From the NCBI RefSeq assembly GCF_900141995.1, contig NZ_FQZA01000002.1, positions 417,766 through 481,765 of the forward strand: a stretch of 64,000 nt of DNA. The letters run 5' to 3'. The DNA is from Palleronia salina (GTDB lineage Bacteria; Pseudomonadota; Alphaproteobacteria; Rhodobacterales; Rhodobacteraceae). This document shows, in pieces, positions 7,725 through 16,578 of the stretch. The notes under the pieces are model-generated. The model saw nothing but the letters and a program-made list of their open reading frames with translations, did no database searches and was not told where the DNA came from. Within the stretch, counting starts at the first letter, position 1; each line of letters begins with the position of its first letter. The translations under genes were made by a program, and so were the position numbers.

Positions 7725-9320
7725 TCAGAGGAATAGCGTGACGATGGGCGGATACATCAGCAGGACCGACAGCGCGCAAAGCTGCAGCGCGATGAAGGGC
7801 AGGAACCCCTTGAAGATGTCGGTCAGCTCGATCCCCGGAGGGGCCACCGATTTCAGGTAGAACGCGGCCGGCCCGAAGGGCGGCGACAGGAAACTGACCT
7901 GCATGTTCATACAGAACACCACGCCGAACCAGATCGGGATGTAGCGCGCATCGATGCTGGCGAAGAAGCCGATCTCTTCGGCGGGCAGTTGCGTCACGAT
8001 GGGCAGGAACACCGGCATGATCAGCAGCACGATCCCGATCCAGTCCATGAACATCCCCATGATGAGGAAGATGAACATCATGATCAGGATGATCCCCATG
8101 GTGGGCAGGTCGGCCCCGGTGATCAGGTTCGCCACGTAGGTCGGTCCGCCGGCCAGCGTGTAGGCGGCCGCCAGCGCCGCGGCGCCGATGGTGACCCAGA
8201 TGATCGTGCCCGTGGACTTCAGCGTGCGCATCAGGCTGTCCCACACGATGATGAACGTCATCTCGCGCCGGAAGAGGCCGATCACGAAGACGGCGATCAC
8301 GCCCATGCCCGCGGCCTCGGTGATGCCGGTGATGCCGCCGTAGATGCTGCCCAGCACCACGCCGATGACGACGATGGGCGCGACAAGGCCCTTGCCCATG
8401 TTCCATCCGCGCGACGTGCGTTCACGGCCCACCACGAAGAAGATCGTGGCCAGCGCGATCGCGAAGGCGCCGATCAGGTAGGGGAAGTCGCTGACCATGC
8501 CCAGCAGGATCGGATCCTCGCCCTCGCGCGGGACGTTCGCCCCGGTGAGCGTGAAGAACAGCGCCCGGATGATCAGCACGCCCACGACCCAGCACGCCAT
8601 CCGCGCGAGGAAGCCCAGGAACATCAGGGCCTTCTCGCTGCCCTCGGGGGCGTCGGGATCGGCTTCGGGCAGGGGCGCCATCGACGGCGTGATGCGGGTG
8701 CGCACGACGATGTAGATGATGAAGAACGACGCCAGCATGAAGCCCGGCAGGAAGGACGCGGTGAACAGCGCCTTGATCGAGGTCTCCGTCACCAGCCCGT
8801 AGAAGATCAGCACGATCGAGGGCGGGATCATGGTGCCGAGGCTGCCGCTTGCGCAGATGGTGCCGATGGCGAGGTTCTGGTTGTAGCCCAGCCGCAGCAT
8901 CTGCGGCAGCGCGATCAGGCCCAGCAGCACGACTTCGCCGCCGATGATGCCCGACATGGCGGCCATGATGACGGCCATGATCGAGGTCACGATGGCGATG
9001 CCGCCCCGGGTCCGCGCCAGCCACACGTTCAGGGACGAATACATGTCGCGCGCGATGCCGCATCGTTCCAGTAGTGCCGCCATGAAGATGAAGAGCGGGA
9101 TCGAGATGAGGACGTAGTTCGTCATCTGCCGGTACACGGCCTGCGCCAGCACCGACAGGGGCCCGCGGCCGAAGGTGTTGAACAGCAGGTCCACGTCGAA
9201 CTTGAGGATCAGCGTGACCACCGCCAGGAAGGCCGAGGCGAAGCCCAGGGGCATCCCGATGGCCAGCAGCGCGAACATTGCCAGCAGGATGATCAGGCTG
9301 AGGGTTCCGATATCTACCAT
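7725..9320 (-). CDS. dctM: TRAP transporter large permease DctM
   Basis: Large membrane subunit of a tripartite ATP-independent periplasmic transporter; it uses a sodium gradient to move the ligand delivered by DctP. The 531 residues carry about 12-14 hydrophobic segments and DctM hallmarks such as SIPLFIFMAALLERCGIA and SGSLGTMIPPSIVLIFYG. It is longer than the common size of about 430 aa because of an extra membrane region in the middle (roughly residues 230-330), as in the larger DctM subclass. It begins seven bases after dctQ and is part of the leftward dctP operon. Confidence 0.95.
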   Translation of the reverse strand: MVDIGTLSLIILLAMFALLAIGMPLGFASAFLAVVTLILKFDVDLLFNTFGRGPLSVLAQAVYRQMTNYVLISIPLFIFMAALLERCGIARDMYSSLNVWLARTRGGIAIVTSIMAVIMAAMSGIIGGEVVLLGLIALPQMLRLGYNQNLAIGTICASGSLGTMIPPSIVLIFYGLVTETSIKALFTASFLPGFMLASFFIIYIVVRTRITPSMAPLPEADPDAPEGSEKALMFLGFLARMACWVVGVLIIRALFFTLTGANVPREGEDPILLGMVSDFPYLIGAFAIALATIFFVVGRERTSRGWNMGKGLVAPIVVIGVVLGSIYGGITGITEAAGMGVIAVFVIGLFRREMTFIIVWDSLMRTLKSTGTIIWVTIGAAALAAAYTLAGGPTYVANLITGADLPTMGIILIMMFIFLIMGMFMDWIGIVLLIMPVFLPIVTQLPAEEIGFFASIDARYIPIWFGVVFCMNMQVSFLSPPFGPAAFYLKSVAPPGIELTDIFKGFLPFIALQLCALSVLLMYPPIVTLFL

Positions 9321-9327
9321 TTTGGAC

Positions 9328-10131
9328 TCAATCGTTCAGGGTGCTGCGGATGTTCTCGATCTCGGTCTCGTCCACCGCATCGGGATTGGCGTAGGCGTCT
9401 TCCTTCGACCAGTCGGCGATCAGGTTCGACACGGCCTGCAGGGCCACCAGAACCATCGACAGCAGGAGGAAGGGCTTGATGATGCCGGGAATGGGCGGAT
9501 CCCAGGCGGTGCCGAAGGTCTCCATCCGCATGAAACGGGTCTCGGCGTCGTTGTAGCCGCCCCAGACCAGCGCGAAGACGAAGAAGCAGATCAGCAGGAC
9601 CGACATGCTGTCGGACAGCTTGCGCATCCACCGCGGCATCCGGTCGTAGATCACCGGGATGCGGATGTGACAGCGCTGCTGCATGGCGTACTGACCCGAC
9701 AGCAGGAACACGAAGGCCGCGATCCAGAGCGACAGCTCGTTCGCCCAGAGCGTCGGCGCCGAGAAGACGTAGCGCGACACCACCTCGTAGAACATCACCA
9801 CGACGATCAGCGCGATCGAGATCATTGCGGCGCGGGACAGGACCAGCGACACGATGTCGAAGATGCCGTCGCGGGGCGGTTCGATGTCGCCCTTGAAATC
9901 GGACAGGTAGACCGACGCGAACAGGATCGCCCCGAAGACGCAGGCCAGCATCAGCTGGACCATCGGGCGTTCGGCCGGGCGGATCATCTCGTACATCGCG
10001 ATGGCCTCGGGATCGAGGATGCGCATGGCGACGAAGTAGACATAGAGCAGCAGCGACGCGGCGATGAACGCGATCATGATGAGCTTGACCGGCCTGCGCA
10101 GGCTGCCGAGCCAGACGGATTTGCCTTCCAT
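9328..10131 (-). CDS. dctQ: TRAP transporter small permease DctQ
   Basis: Small membrane subunit of the TRAP transporter that helps dock DctP on DctM. At 267 aa it is larger than typical DctQ proteins of about 160-200 aa: two hydrophobic segments precede the usual four-helix DctQ domain, which begins around residue 90. A larger DctQ often goes with a larger DctM, as seen here. It lies between dctP (88-base gap with a terminator-like hairpin) and dctM (7-base gap). Confidence 0.9.
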   Translation of the reverse strand: MEGKSVWLGSLRRPVKLIMIAFIAASLLLYVYFVAMRILDPEAIAMYEMIRPAERPMVQLMLACVFGAILFASVYLSDFKGDIEPPRDGIFDIVSLVLSRAAMISIALIVVVMFYEVVSRYVFSAPTLWANELSLWIAAFVFLLSGQYAMQQRCHIRIPVIYDRMPRWMRKLSDSMSVLLICFFVFALVWGGYNDAETRFMRMETFGTAWDPPIPGIIKPFLLLSMVLVALQAVSNLIADWSKEDAYANPDAVDETEIENIRSTLND

Positions 10132-10157
10132 GGGGGCCCCCAGTCGGATCGTAGGTT

Positions 10158-10192
10158 AAAAAAGGCGGACCCCTTGCGCGAAGGGGCCCGCC
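10158..10192 (-). terminator. Terminator-like hairpin between dctP and dctQ
   Basis: A 12-bp stem with one mismatch (10164-10175 with 10181-10192) is followed on the minus strand by six T residues. It has the form of an intrinsic terminator, but sits inside the operon, so it probably terminates part of the transcripts and gives more DctP mRNA than permease mRNA. Confidence 0.8.
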
Positions 10193-10219
10193 GCGGACCT
10201 TTGCGGCCTTCGGCCGTCC

Positions 10220-11239
10220 TTATTCGCCCGAGATCAGGCCGAGGTCGGACAGGTAGGACTTGTGGCTTTCCAGAAGCGCGGCGGCCTCGGGCGAGCGGGT
10301 GCCCCAGTCGTCCCAGGCAACCTGAGCGGCGCGACGGAACTCGGCGCGGTCCTCGGCCGACCAGTCATGCAGCGTGACGCCCTGCTCCTGCAGATCGGCG
10401 GCGGCTTCGGCGTTGGCCTTCTCGTTCGCCAGGGCGACCTGGAAGGACAGCTTCTGCCAAGCGGTGTCGATGATGCGGCGGTGCTGTTCGCTCAGACCTT
10501 CCCAGACGGCCTGGTTGCAGGCGAGGTGGTCCGACGGCATCGAGTGGAAGCCGGGATAGGTCGCGTGGCTGACGATGTCGTAGAGACCGAGGCCCACGTT
10601 GTTGGCCAGGCCCGACGCGTCGGCGCCGTCGATGATGCCGGTTTCCAGCGCGGTGAAGATCTCGGTGAAGTCCATCACGATGGGCGAGGCGCCCAGTTCT
10701 TCGAAGATCTCGGTTTCCATGCCCGGGGGCGACCGGAACTTCCAGCCTTCCAGGTCCGCGAAGCCGGCGATCGGCGTCGACGAGGACAGCGATTCCTGGC
10801 CGTAGATCGACCAGCCGATCAGCTGCATGCCCTGCGCGTTGTAAAGCTCCTGCGCGGCTTCGTAGCCGTCACCGTAATACAGCCAGCTGTACTGCTGCCA
10901 CGGGGTGTCGTAGCCGCCCATGATGTCGCCGACGAACTGGAACGCCGGGTTCTTGCCTGTCTGGTAGGCGCCGCCGGTGGCGTCGCAGTCCAGGATGCCG
11001 TTGATCGCCGCGTCGAAGGTTTCGACGGTGGCGACGACCGAGGACGAGTAGAACATCTCGATGGAAATGTCGCCGCCCGACATGGTTTCGACGTCGTCGA
11101 TCCACTGGGCCAGAAGCTGGCCGGTGGGGTGTTCGGTCGCGTAGTGGGTTTGGATCCGCAGGGTCACTTCCTGCGCCATGGCCTGGCTGGCAAGCAGAGC
11201 GCCAGCGGCAGCCGTGACCATCAAGGTCTTGGTCTTCAT
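10220..11239 (-). CDS. dctP: TRAP transporter substrate-binding protein DctP
   Basis: Periplasmic solute-binding protein that captures the substrate for DctQM. The signal peptide spans about residues 1-22, with likely cleavage after ASQAMA. The segment EGWKFRSPPGME carries Arg169, the conserved arginine that binds the ligand carboxylate in this family, so the substrate is expected to be an organic acid. The 339-residue length is normal. It is the first gene of the seven-gene leftward operon and is divergent from gntR, with two operator palindromes in the shared gap. Confidence 0.95.
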   Translation of the reverse strand: MKTKTLMVTAAAGALLASQAMAQEVTLRIQTHYATEHPTGQLLAQWIDDVETMSGGDISIEMFYSSSVVATVETFDAAINGILDCDATGGAYQTGKNPAFQFVGDIMGGYDTPWQQYSWLYYGDGYEAAQELYNAQGMQLIGWSIYGQESLSSSTPIAGFADLEGWKFRSPPGMETEIFEELGASPIVMDFTEIFTALETGIIDGADASGLANNVGLGLYDIVSHATYPGFHSMPSDHLACNQAVWEGLSEQHRRIIDTAWQKLSFQVALANEKANAEAAADLQEQGVTLHDWSAEDRAEFRRAAQVAWDDWGTRSPEAAALLESHKSYLSDLGLISGE

Positions 11240-11311
11240 TGATTTTCCCTCCCGAGCGGCTGTTGCGCCGCCTTTTTAGTATGAAACGTGGCTGACGCCG
11301 CGTCGCACGAA

Positions 11312-11325
11312 GATGGTATACCATC
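11312..11325. promoter_or_regulatory. GntR-type operator palindrome, site 2
   Basis: Perfect 14-bp palindrome GATGGTATACCATC, 72 bases upstream of the dctP start codon on the minus strand. It lies in the 225-base gap shared with gntR and has the common core TGGTATACCA. Confidence 0.78.
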
Positions 11326-11366
11326 GCTGGAAACGCTAGCGAATGGTCTGTCGACAATCAATGGTT

Positions 11367-11380
11367 TTTGGTATACCAAA
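11367..11380. promoter_or_regulatory. GntR-type operator palindrome, site 3
   Basis: Perfect 14-bp palindrome TTTGGTATACCAAA, 84 bases upstream of the gntR start codon. Its centre is 55 bases from the centre of site 2, so the regulator could control dctP and its own gene from this pair. Confidence 0.78.
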
Positions 11381-11464
11381 TTTCGAAACCGTTATCGCTC
11401 CTGGTTTCGATGCGCGGCAGCCCCTGTCGCCGCGTTGCGAAACGGGGGCTTAGCAGGAAACCGA

Positions 11465-12115
11465 ATGTCCGAGCCGTCCTTGCCCGAACAGATCGCCAAC
11501 GAGCTTCGGCGCGACATCCTGCGGGGCACCCTGGTGCCGGGCGCGCCGCTGAAGGAACGCGACCGGGCGCTGGAAATGGGTGTCAGCCGCACTCCCATGC
11601 GCGAGGCGATCCGAATCCTCAGCCAGGAGGGGCTGGTGGTCCTGCGTCCCGCGCGCAGCCCGCTGGTCGCCGACCCGCCCCTGTCGGACATCATGGACCA
11701 CGTGATCGTGCTGCGCGCGCTGGAAGAGCTGTCGGGCGAACTGGCCTGCACCAACGCCACCGAAGAGGACCTGGACAAGCTGCGCGCGATCAACGCCAAG
11801 TTCGAGTCCGAATTCTATACCGCCGACCGTCTCGTGTCGTTCGAGACCGACATGTCGTTCCACATGGCCATCGCCCGCGCGTCGCATAACTACGCCCTGG
11901 CCGACACGCACAGGTCGTTCCTGGCGCGGCTGTGGCGGGCGCGGTTCCTGACCTCGACCCGCCGGCGTAACCGCCAGACGGTTCTGGAACAGCACGCCGC
12001 GCTTCTGGATGCGCTCTGCCGCCGGGACCGCGCGGCGCTGAAGACCGCGTTCGACGCGCACCTGGGACACCTGGCCGACGATATCCGCAAGGTCTTCGAA
12101 AAAGAGCAGACCTAG
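11465..12115 (+). CDS. GntR-family transcriptional regulator, FadR/FCD subgroup
   Basis: A 216-aa regulator with an N-terminal winged helix (about residues 8-70, recognition helix SRTPMREAIRIL) and a C-terminal all-helical FCD ligand domain. The metal-binding residues of FCD domains are present as Asp129, His133, His177 and His199, so it probably senses a small carboxylic acid bound near a metal ion. It is divergent from dctP and followed 69 bases later by the FAH hydrolase. Two palindromic sites lie in its promoter region and three more copies head other units of the island, so it is the likely local regulator of all of them. The start chosen is the ATG at 11465; the open frame upstream runs through the operators. 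Confidence 0.92.
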   Translation: MSEPSLPEQIANELRRDILRGTLVPGAPLKERDRALEMGVSRTPMREAIRILSQEGLVVLRPARSPLVADPPLSDIMDHVIVLRALEELSGELACTNATEEDLDKLRAINAKFESEFYTADRLVSFETDMSFHMAIARASHNYALADTHRSFLARLWRARFLTSTRRRNRQTVLEQHAALLDALCRRDRAALKTAFDAHLGHLADDIRKVFEKEQT

Positions 12116-12184
12116 GCGCGACGGCCCCAACACCCGATCAACCGATTCAACAGGAAAGCCCCGAAAGGGCGGAAAGGACACGCG

Positions 12185-13030
12185 ATGAAGCTGCTGAGAT
12201 TTGGACCCAAGGGCGCCGAGAAGCCCGGACTGCTGGACGACGACGGCCAGGTGCGCGACCTGTCGGGCAAGGTGGACGAGCTTGCCGGCGACGGCGTGTC
12301 GCTGGACGCGCTGGAGAAGATCCGCGGCATCGACCCGTCCAGCCTGCCCGTGGTGTCCGACCCCGGCCGGATTGGCAGCCCGCTGGCCTGGGTGCCGAAC
12401 TTCTTCTGCATCGGCCTGAACTATTCCAAGCACGCCGCCGAGACCGGTGCCGACGAGCCGAGTGAGCCGATCCTGTTCAACAAGACCAGCTCGGCCCTGT
12501 CGGGTCCGAACGACCCGGTGATCCAGCCGCGCAACTCGACCAAGCTGGACTGGGAAGTCGAGCTGGGCATCGTGATCGGCAAGCCCTGTCTCTACGTCTC
12601 GGAGGACGACGCGCTGGATTACGTGGCCGGTTACGCGACCATCAACGACGTGAGCGAGCGCGCCTTCCAGATCGAGCGTGGCGGCCAGTGGACCAAGGGC
12701 AAGTCCGCCCCGACCTTCGGCCCCGTCGGCCCCTACCTGGTCACCGCCGACGAGGTGGGCGACCCGCAGAAGCTGGCCGTGTCGCTGAGCGTCAACGGCA
12801 AGGTCATGCAGGATTCGAACACCTCGGACATGATTTTCACCGTCCGCCAGATCGTCAGCTACATGAGCCAGTTCATGGAACTGCGCCCCGGTGACATCAT
12901 CGCCACCGGCACGCCCGAGGGCGTGGGCATGGGCCTGAACCCCCAGGTATTCCTGAAGCCCGGCGACGTGATGGAAGTCACGATCGAGAAGCTGGGCGGC
13001 CAGCGCCAGGAAGTGGTCGCCGCCGACTGA
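12185..13030 (+). CDS. Fumarylacetoacetate hydrolase-family protein (2,4-diketo-3-deoxy acid hydrolase type)
   Basis: A 281-aa FAH-fold enzyme. The metal ligands are visible as Glu124 and Glu126 in DWEVELG and Asp155 in NDVSER; further family blocks are GLNYSKHAAE (residues 77-86), KSAPTFGPVGPYL and ATGTPEGVGMG. Close relatives hydrolyse 2,4-diketo-3-deoxy-L-rhamnonate/fuconate or 5-hydroxy-2,4-dioxopentanonate to pyruvate plus a hydroxyacid; others are annotated as ureidoglycolate lyase. With the BDH2-like SDR and the pentonate-type dehydratase in the same island, the diketo-acid hydrolase role is favoured. It is probably cotranscribed with gntR and is followed by an intrinsic terminator. 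Confidence 0.88.
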   Translation: MKLLRFGPKGAEKPGLLDDDGQVRDLSGKVDELAGDGVSLDALEKIRGIDPSSLPVVSDPGRIGSPLAWVPNFFCIGLNYSKHAAETGADEPSEPILFNKTSSALSGPNDPVIQPRNSTKLDWEVELGIVIGKPCLYVSEDDALDYVAGYATINDVSERAFQIERGGQWTKGKSAPTFGPVGPYLVTADEVGDPQKLAVSLSVNGKVMQDSNTSDMIFTVRQIVSYMSQFMELRPGDIIATGTPEGVGMGLNPQVFLKPGDVMEVTIEKLGGQRQEVVAAD

Positions 13031-13071
13031 AGACGCCCCCGGCCCTCGTGCCGGGATGCGCGCAACACCGG

Positions 13072-13102
13072 ATCGGCCCCCTTGCGGGGCCGATTTTCAT
13101 TT
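13072..13102 (+). terminator. Intrinsic terminator after the FAH gene
   Basis: A 9-bp perfect stem (13072-13080 with 13086-13094), five-base loop CTTGC, then TTTTCATTT. It closes the gntR-FAH unit. Confidence 0.8.
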
Positions 13103-13194
13103 CCGGAATTCAGCCGGGCGCTTCGATCATCGACCGATGCGCCGGATCGCCGCCGTCACCATCCACGCTTCTTCGGTGCGAATAGGCGCCCGGG

Positions 13195-13782
13195 TCAGCT
13201 CCGCTCGACGCAGCCCCGGGCTGACGTTTCGAGATCGACCACGCTGCCGCCGCCGGACGCTTCGGCCAGGAAGCCGTCAACGGCGTCGCGCAGCGCGAGC
13301 CAGTCGGTGAACTCGCGCGGGCCGTCGCTCACGTCCACGTCCACGTTGTGCAACAGGACGTGCTGCACGATCTGGCGCTGGTAGTAGTCGTAGTTGTCGG
13401 ACCGGATCGCCCCCGCGACCAGAAGCTCGCGATCCGGGGTGAAGCCCGTCCGCATCTTCATCTCGTCCAGGAAATCCTGCGCCTCGTCGCGCCCCTCCGG
13501 GAAGGCGGCCTTCAGGCTGACCGACAGCATCAGCGTCGGCACCGCCGCCAGGTCCTCGAGGCTGGTGGCGACCAGCAACTCGAAATTCTTGGGGTGGCGG
13601 CGTTCGTGGACCGGTGCGGCCAGGATCACCCGGTCGGTGGTATTCAGGCGCAGCGGCGCGGTCTGCTGGCTGGCGTCGAACAGGCCGACACTGCCCCCGG
13701 CGGCATGGACGCGCTCGGCCACCCGCTCGACGATGCGGCGGGTCTGCCCCTCGTAGCTTTCGAAGATGATGATGGTGCGCAT
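13195..13782 (-). CDS. Flavodoxin-domain protein, HemG-like
   Basis: A 195-aa protein beginning MRTIIIFESYEGQTRRI, where YEGQT fits the FMN phosphate-binding loop of flavodoxins. The layout (loop at the N-terminus, then APVHERRHPKNFE and PDRELLVAGAIR further on) resembles the menaquinone-dependent protoporphyrinogen dehydrogenase HemG. I start at the ATG preceded by GGAGGG, ten codons inside the longest frame. It lies after the transketolase operon with a gap of 106 bases and has no operator site of its own. Its role may be an electron carrier or HemG; it may not belong to the catabolic pathway. Confidence 0.75.
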   Translation of the reverse strand: MRTIIIFESYEGQTRRIVERVAERVHAAGGSVGLFDASQQTAPLRLNTTDRVILAAPVHERRHPKNFELLVATSLEDLAAVPTLMLSVSLKAAFPEGRDEAQDFLDEMKMRTGFTPDRELLVAGAIRSDNYDYYQRQIVQHVLLHNVDVDVSDGPREFTDWLALRDAVDGFLAEASGGGSVVDLETSARGCVERS

Positions 13783-13888
13783 TCCGCCCTCCGCGACGTG
13801 TGCCGGGGGCATCCGCCGCCCCGGTCGTCCGTGTCTCTAGGACGGTGCCGGGGCGGCTTCCTTGCGCCAGATCAATTCAGGCGCGATG

Positions 13889-14926
13889 TCACAGCAGGCC
13901 TTTCACCCGCTTCACGACGGCATCGACCGACAGGCCGTACTGGTCGTGCAGGGTGGGCAGGGCGCCGGCATCGAGCCATTCGTCGGGCAGTGCGACCTGC
14001 GCGAAGGCGGGGCGCAGGCCGCGCCGCATGAGCGTGCCGGCCACGGCCTCGCCCAGCCCGCCGTTGATCGAATGGTTCTCGGCCGTGACGACCAGGCGTC
14101 CGGTCTTGCCGCAGGCCTCGGCGATGGTGTCCTCGTCCAGCGGCTTGATCGTCGGCACGTGCAGCACTCCGGCCTCGACCCCGTCCTTTTGCAGCCGCGC
14201 GGCGGCATCCAGGGCGCGCATGGTCATCAGCCCGGTCGAGACGAACAGCACGTCGCCCCCGTCGCGGATCATCTGCGCCTTGCCCAGCTTGAACCGGTAG
14301 CCGTATTCTCCCAGCACGTCCGGCACCTGCCCGCGCAGAAGGCGCATGTAGACGGGGCCGGGGTGATCGGCGATGGCGCGGGTGGCCTGGTCGATCTCGG
14401 TCGCGTCGCAGGGATCCAGGACCGTGAGGCCCGGCATCCCGCGCATGATGGCGATATCCTCGGTCGACTGGTGCGACGGCCCATAGCCCGTGGTCAGGCC
14501 CGGCAGCGCGCAGCAGATCTTCACCGGCAGGTTGTCCTCGGCGATGGCCATGGCGATGAAGTCGTAGGCCCGCCGCGCCGCGAACACGGCATAGGTGGTG
14601 GCGAAGGGGGTGAAGCCTTCCTTGGCCAGCCCAGCGGCGGCCGAGATCAGCACCTGTTCGGCCATGCCCATCTGGTAGAACTTGTCCGGGTGCGCCTTGG
14701 CGAAGACGTGCAGGTCGGTGTATTTCGACAGGTCCGCCGACAGCCCGACGATGTCGTCGCGGGTCTGGGCGAGCTCGGCGAGGGCGTGACCGAACGGCGC
14801 GGGCTTGGTCGCCCGCCCCTCGGCATCCAGCGACGCGATCATGGCCGAGGTGCGCGCGCCCCCCTTGGGCGGTGCGCTGCGGGCGACGTTCTTGGGCGTG
14901 CGGCGGGAATTGGGACCGAGGCTCAT
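13889..14926 (-). CDS. Transketolase, C-terminal subunit
   Basis: A 345-aa protein carrying the pyrimidine-binding and C-terminal domains of a thiamine diphosphate transketolase; the cofactor-activating glutamate lies in YQMGMAEQVL. It is encoded separately from the N-terminal half, as in other split transketolases, and the two overlap by ATGA. The last gene of the ten-gene leftward operon, it would move two-carbon ketol units between sugar phosphates. Split transketolases occur in apulose-phosphate and sulfosugar pathways as well as in ordinary pentose metabolism, so the exact acceptor is not known. Confidence 0.9.
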   Translation of the reverse strand: MSLGPNSRRTPKNVARSAPPKGGARTSAMIASLDAEGRATKPAPFGHALAELAQTRDDIVGLSADLSKYTDLHVFAKAHPDKFYQMGMAEQVLISAAAGLAKEGFTPFATTYAVFAARRAYDFIAMAIAEDNLPVKICCALPGLTTGYGPSHQSTEDIAIMRGMPGLTVLDPCDATEIDQATRAIADHPGPVYMRLLRGQVPDVLGEYGYRFKLGKAQMIRDGGDVLFVSTGLMTMRALDAAARLQKDGVEAGVLHVPTIKPLDEDTIAEACGKTGRLVVTAENHSINGGLGEAVAGTLMRRGLRPAFAQVALPDEWLDAGALPTLHDQYGLSVDAVVKRVKGLL

Positions 14927-15768
14927 GCGGGTTTTCCTTCGTCCAGAATGGCCAGGGCGCGGTCCCATTCATCCTCTTCCACGCGGACGAAATGGGTGAT
15001 CTCGCGTTCCTCGAGGAACGGCACGCCCTTGCACATGGTCGTGCGGCAGATGACGACGCGGGGTTGCGGGCCGGGGTGGTGGCGCGCGGCGTCCAGCGCG
15101 GCGACGACGGCGTCGATATCGTTGCCGTCGACCTCTTGCGCGAACCAGCCGAACGCCTCCCAGCGGGGCGCCTCGGGCATCTGCATCAGCGCGTCCGACG
15201 GTTTGCCGTCGGCCTGCTGGTCGTTCACGTCGACGATGGCGATCAGGTTGTCGAGCTTCCACTGCGTGGCGCTCTGGACCGCTTCCCAGGTCGAGCCCTC
15301 GCCCAGTTCACCGTCGCTGAGCAGGTTGTAGACGAAGGCCGGGTTGTCCTTGCGCTTGAGCCCCAGCGCCATGCCCACGGCGATGCCGAGCCCGTGGCCC
15401 AGCGAGCCGCCCGTGATCTCCATCCCGGGAGTGTAGGACGCCATGCCCGACATGGGCAGGCGGCTGTCGTCGGTGCCGTAGGTCTCGAGCTCCTGCTCGG
15501 GCAGGATGCCGGCCTCGATCATCGCGGCATAGAGCGCGATGGCGTAGTGGCCGATGGACAGCAGGAAGCGGTCGCGCCCCTCCCATTCGGGGTCGTCGGG
15601 GCGATAGCTGAGCGCGTGGAAATAGCTGGCGGCCAGCACGTCGGCCACGCCGAGCGCCTGACCGATATAGCCCTGGCCCTGTACCTGCCCCATGCGCACC
15701 GCGTTGTGGCGGATGGCCCAGGCGCGGCGCGCGAGGCTCACGTTGGATCTGTGATGATCGGGTGTCAT
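14923..15768 (-). CDS. Transketolase, N-terminal subunit
   Basis: A 281-aa protein with the diphosphate-binding half of transketolase. The thiamine diphosphate motif starts at SDGELGEGSTWEA and ends near VDVNDQQ; GSLGHGLGIAVGMALG is the usual glycine-rich segment. I start at the ATG in the ATGA overlap with the upstream isomerase gene, not at the longer open frame 30 codons earlier. It forms one enzyme with the downstream C-terminal subunit, with which it also overlaps by ATGA. Confidence 0.9.
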   Translation of the reverse strand: MTPDHHRSNVSLARRAWAIRHNAVRMGQVQGQGYIGQALGVADVLAASYFHALSYRPDDPEWEGRDRFLLSIGHYAIALYAAMIEAGILPEQELETYGTDDSRLPMSGMASYTPGMEITGGSLGHGLGIAVGMALGLKRKDNPAFVYNLLSDGELGEGSTWEAVQSATQWKLDNLIAIVDVNDQQADGKPSDALMQMPEAPRWEAFGWFAQEVDGNDIDAVVAALDAARHHPGPQPRVVICRTTMCKGVPFLEEREITHFVRVEEDEWDRALAILDEGKPA

Positions 15769-16532
15769 GTCCGGCCCTCCCGTGCCGTTTTCAACCAGTC
15801 GAGCGTTTCGTCCGTGGGGCGCGGATCCTTGTATTCCGCGCCCAGCGGGGTCTGCCATCCGAGCTGGTCCAGCAGCCCGAAGATATAGGGGTAATGCACT
15901 TCGCCATGGTCGGGCGTGCCGCGGTCGGGCACCGCGGCGAACTGCACATGGCCGATGATGGGCATCAGGTCCTGCAGCTGGTGGGTCAGGTCGCCGCCCA
16001 TCATCTGCAGGTGATAGCAGTCGAACATCAGCTTCACCGTGTCGTCGCCCACCGCGTTGATGATGCGGGCGGCCTCGGTCGCGGTCTTCAGGAAATAGCC
16101 CGGCGCGTCGTAGCGGTTCAGCGGCTCGATCAGGATGCCGCGTCCGCCCGCGCGCGCGCAGGCGAATTGCAGGTTGTTGATGAAGGTCGCCTCGGCTTCC
16201 ATCCCCTCGGCGAAACCTGCCATGACGTGGACGTTCGCCGCGTCGATCGCCACGGCGTAGTCCAGCGCCTGCTCGATGGCCGCTCGGGCGTCGCCTTCGC
16301 GGCCGGGCAGGGCCGACAGGCCGTTCTCGCCCGCGTCGACATCCCCGCGCGAGGTGTTGAGCCCCAGGCAGGGCAGGCCCGTCTCGTCCAGCGCGGCCTT
16401 CACGTCGGCCGGGTCGTCATCGTAGGGCCAGTGCAGCTCGACAGCGTCGAAGCCCGCCGCCCTGGCCGCACGGATGCGGTCGGGATAGGGGCGGTCGTCC
16501 CAGAGAAACCCGAGATTGGCCGAGAATTTCAT
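15765..16532 (-). CDS. otnI: 2-oxo-tetronate isomerase OtnI (hydroxypyruvate isomerase family)
   Basis: A 255-aa TIM-barrel isomerase. The metal ligands are visible as the glutamate in ILIEPLNRYD, the aspartate and histidine in MFDCYHLQ, and the glutamate of LGAEYKDP; GHVQFAAVPDRGTPDHGEV is the typical Hyi/OtnI block. OtnI turns 2-oxo-tetronate into 3-oxo-tetronate. Because DenD, LtnD, OtnK and OtnC are all encoded in the same operon, I prefer OtnI over hydroxypyruvate isomerase. The start follows uxaA by 46 bases. Confidence 0.85.
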   Translation of the reverse strand: MKFSANLGFLWDDRPYPDRIRAARAAGFDAVELHWPYDDDPADVKAALDETGLPCLGLNTSRGDVDAGENGLSALPGREGDARAAIEQALDYAVAIDAANVHVMAGFAEGMEAEATFINNLQFACARAGGRGILIEPLNRYDAPGYFLKTATEAARIINAVGDDTVKLMFDCYHLQMMGGDLTHQLQDLMPIIGHVQFAAVPDRGTPDHGEVHYPYIFGLLDQLGWQTPLGAEYKDPRPTDETLDWLKTAREGRT

Positions 16533-16578
16533 CGCGCTGTCCTTTCGGTTGCGTTCCGTCGCTGGCCGCGTGGCCGCC

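Noticed and set aside
13783..13888. Terminator for the ten-gene leftward operon
   Set aside because: No stem followed by a T-run could be found in the gap, so none is reported.
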